Below, piece after piece: positions 15,002 through 15,903 of a stretch of DNA of 15,903 nt (the first letter of the stretch is position 1; the number at the start of each line of letters is the position of its first letter). Under the pieces are notes generated by a model that did no database searches, had not been told where the DNA came from, and saw only the letters and a list, made by a program, of their open reading frames with translations. A program made the position numbers and the translations under genes. Location: positions 1-15,903 of the forward strand of contig JAFGJR010000249.1 of the NCBI GenBank assembly GCA_016928975.1, written 5' to 3'. The stretch comes from Sedimentisphaerales bacterium (GTDB lineage Bacteria > Planctomycetota > Phycisphaerae > Sedimentisphaerales > SG8-4).

Positions 15002-15383
15002 CCGCGGAGCCACCCACGCCCGTCTGTCGCTTTCTCCCAGATAACCCATCCTTCCCAAGTTTGGCTCTGTTTCGCACAGCCAGCCATCCTTCAATCCGCA
15101 TTCCACAATCCCCCATCATGTCACCCTGGACCTTGATCCAGGGCCGCAATCCTGGGGCTGCGAGGCCCGGAATTGGCTTTGTTCCGCACACCCGCTCCGC
15201 AGTGACGCCGCAAGGCGTTTCGTGGCGAGGCCGTCCCGGCCTTGTCTTCCGTTGCGGATTGGCTTTGTTTCGCACCATCAGCCCCTCCCAATTGGCCTTG
15301 TTTTGCACGGCAGGGTGAGCATCCGAGGTCGCACATGGTTGTCCTGCAAAGCGAGCGTCCTGGGACTGGCTTTGTTTTGCACC
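14948..15383 (+). repeat. Array of six short interspersed repeats (ATTGGCTTTGTTYYGCAC)
   Basis: Six same-orientation copies of an 18-20 bp unit begin (TTGGC) at 14951, 15061, 15173, 15259, 15292 and 15366, so spacing is irregular (110, 112, 86, 33, 74 bp). Each reads approximately ATTGGCTTTGTTYYGCAC; the second has a C for T and the fifth GGCCTTG. On the minus strand the unit reads GTGCGAAACAAAGCCAAT. I recall arrays of this kind from planctomycete genomes but cannot verify it here. Too irregular and degenerate for CRISPR. Confidence 0.85.
15167..15223 (+). repeat. 57-bp composite repeat, copy B
   Basis: Second copy of the unit at 14945-15001 (49/57 identical, no gaps). The DNA between the two copies is not itself repeated, so the module spread as a larger block than the short unit. 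Confidence 0.8.
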
Positions 15384-15505
15384 ATCGCTGCTCTGGGGAT
15401 CGAAGCACTCTCCCGACGATCCTCAGGCCGGTCACGATGCGTGTGCCTCGCAGATCAAGGGTCCTGCGTATCCACCGTCACAGCTTCCTATTCAGTTGTG
15501 TGCCT

Positions 15506-15535
15506 ATCATATAGACGCCGTGTATCCGTTGTCAA
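15506..15535 (-). promoter_or_regulatory. Near-consensus promoter pointing into the repeat array
   Basis: On the minus strand a perfect TTGACA (15530-15535) is followed after 18 bp by TATGAT (15506-15511, 5/6); TATATG at 16 bp is an overlapping alternative. The predicted transcript would start near 15499 and run through all six repeats toward 14908. It lies just downstream of the stop of the RHS-like gene and has no recognisable gene after it. Confidence 0.5.
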
Positions 15536-15569
15536 GCAAAATCCCGGAAAGGAGCAAATCTGTGTGCGA

Positions 15570-15903
15570 CTACCTTCCATGAGGCAACCAGGTCCGCAGG
15601 GTTCTTGGGTCTGCCGCACGACCGGGGACGCTCCCCGGACCCCTTGTGCTTCCTCTCGGCATTCGCTCCGTCGTGTCGAGAATCCCGTGATGAACCTCAT
15701 AAACGGACCGCTCGGCCTCAACGCGATAGACTCCTGCCTCGCTGGTCTGGGCGATCCAGGCGCCGGTGCCGCCGGTGGTCAGGGTCAAGCTGGTGTCGCA
15801 TGCGGCCGACAGGGCATCCGCCGTCTTGGTCACCGTGAGCAAGCGGTTCTCGCCGTCATAGGCGTACATATTGCTGCCGCCGTCGTAGAGCCTGCCCTCG
15901 ACC
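15570..15903 (-). CDS. YD/RHS-repeat protein, C-terminal end (5' part beyond window)
   Basis: Open frame entering from the right edge, 110 codons visible before a TAG at 15570. The first residues, LYDGGSNMYAYDGENRLLTV, are a typical YD repeat of RHS-type surface or secreted proteins. After that the frame continues with a Thr/Gly segment and a Val/Glu segment (TSEAGVYRVEAERSVYEVH), then an Arg/Pro/Gly-rich tail that looks non-coding. The usual RHS core ending (DPxG with YxYxxNNP) is absent. So this is either a gene truncated or frameshifted within the repeat region, or an YD-repeat protein with an unusual tail. The apparent ATG inside the frame is not taken as a start, because the repeat clearly extends upstream of it. 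Confidence 0.5.
   Translation of the reverse strand, partial: VEGRLYDGGSNMYAYDGENRLLTVTKTADALSAACDTSLTLTTGGTGAWIAQTSEAGVYRVEAERSVYEVHHGILDTTERMPRGSTRGPGSVPGRAADPRTLRTWLPHGR

Larger units (their letters stand above)
14908..15569. other. Gene-poor region filled with short interspersed repeats
   Basis: No convincing gene in about 660 bp. Open frames on the minus strand translate to repeats of NKAN, CGTKPI and AKQSQ, which are simply three readings of the same short DNA repeat, so I regard them as non-coding. The region holds six copies of the short unit, the 57-bp composite repeat, a small inverted repeat (CCCTGGA/TCCAGGG at 15124-15143) and a minus-strand promoter-like sequence at its right end. 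Confidence 0.7.

Noticed and set aside
14948..15383. CRISPR array
   Set aside because: Repeats are short and degenerate, intervals range from 33 to 112 bp, and no cas gene is near.
14811..15435. Minus-strand open frames with NKAN, CGTKPI and AKQSQ motifs
   Set aside because: These peptides are different frames of one DNA repeat, which shows selection is not on a protein.

Overview
The window looks like chromosomal DNA of a GC-rich Gram-negative bacterium, most likely a planctomycete (Phycisphaerae/Sedimentisphaerales-like). The basis is tandem exported GH29 fucosidases, often weak Shine-Dalgarno sites, lipoprotein and periplasmic proteins, and a short interspersed repeat family (unit reading GTGCGAAACAAAGCCAAT) that I recall from such genomes. 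The phylum call is inference.

Left part (1-3800, minus strand): groEL reads directly into two GH29 alpha-L-fucosidase genes. The first overlaps the groEL stop by four bases; the second is cut by the left edge. No groES and no CIRCE element is visible. Upstream of groEL lie a candidate sigma70-type promoter, an otherwise empty intergenic stretch, and a plus-strand CAU-anticodon tRNA (4094-4165), probably tRNA-Ile2 or elongator Met.

Middle (4200-7361): behind the tRNA is an accessory-looking block. It holds a REP-like palindrome, a small HTH protein gene, two tandem TGACGNNCGTCA operator-like palindromes, a winged-helix-like gene with a structured leader, and a divergent 591-aa protein. That protein has a large helical cytosolic part, an acidic linker and two C-terminal membrane helices. 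None of these has a family I recognise.

Right-centre (7380-13445, minus strand): five tightly packed genes form the most interesting unit. In transcription order they encode a secreted SH3-like protein, an M48 metalloprotease lipoprotein, a CHASE2-type membrane adenylate cyclase, an MBL-fold hydrolase with a motif close to the class II cAMP phosphodiesterase signature, and an MscS-type channel with a C-terminal cyclic-nucleotide-binding domain. This reads as a self-contained envelope-sensing cAMP circuit: sensor and synthesis, candidate degradation, and a cAMP-gated channel as effector. The operon is divergent from a plus-strand RodA/FtsW (SEDS) peptidoglycan polymerase gene at 13651-14907.

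Right end (14908-15903): about 660 bp without a convincing gene carries six copies of the short repeat and a 57-bp composite repeat present twice. A near-consensus minus-strand promoter points into this array. The edge holds the tail of a YD/RHS-repeat protein gene.
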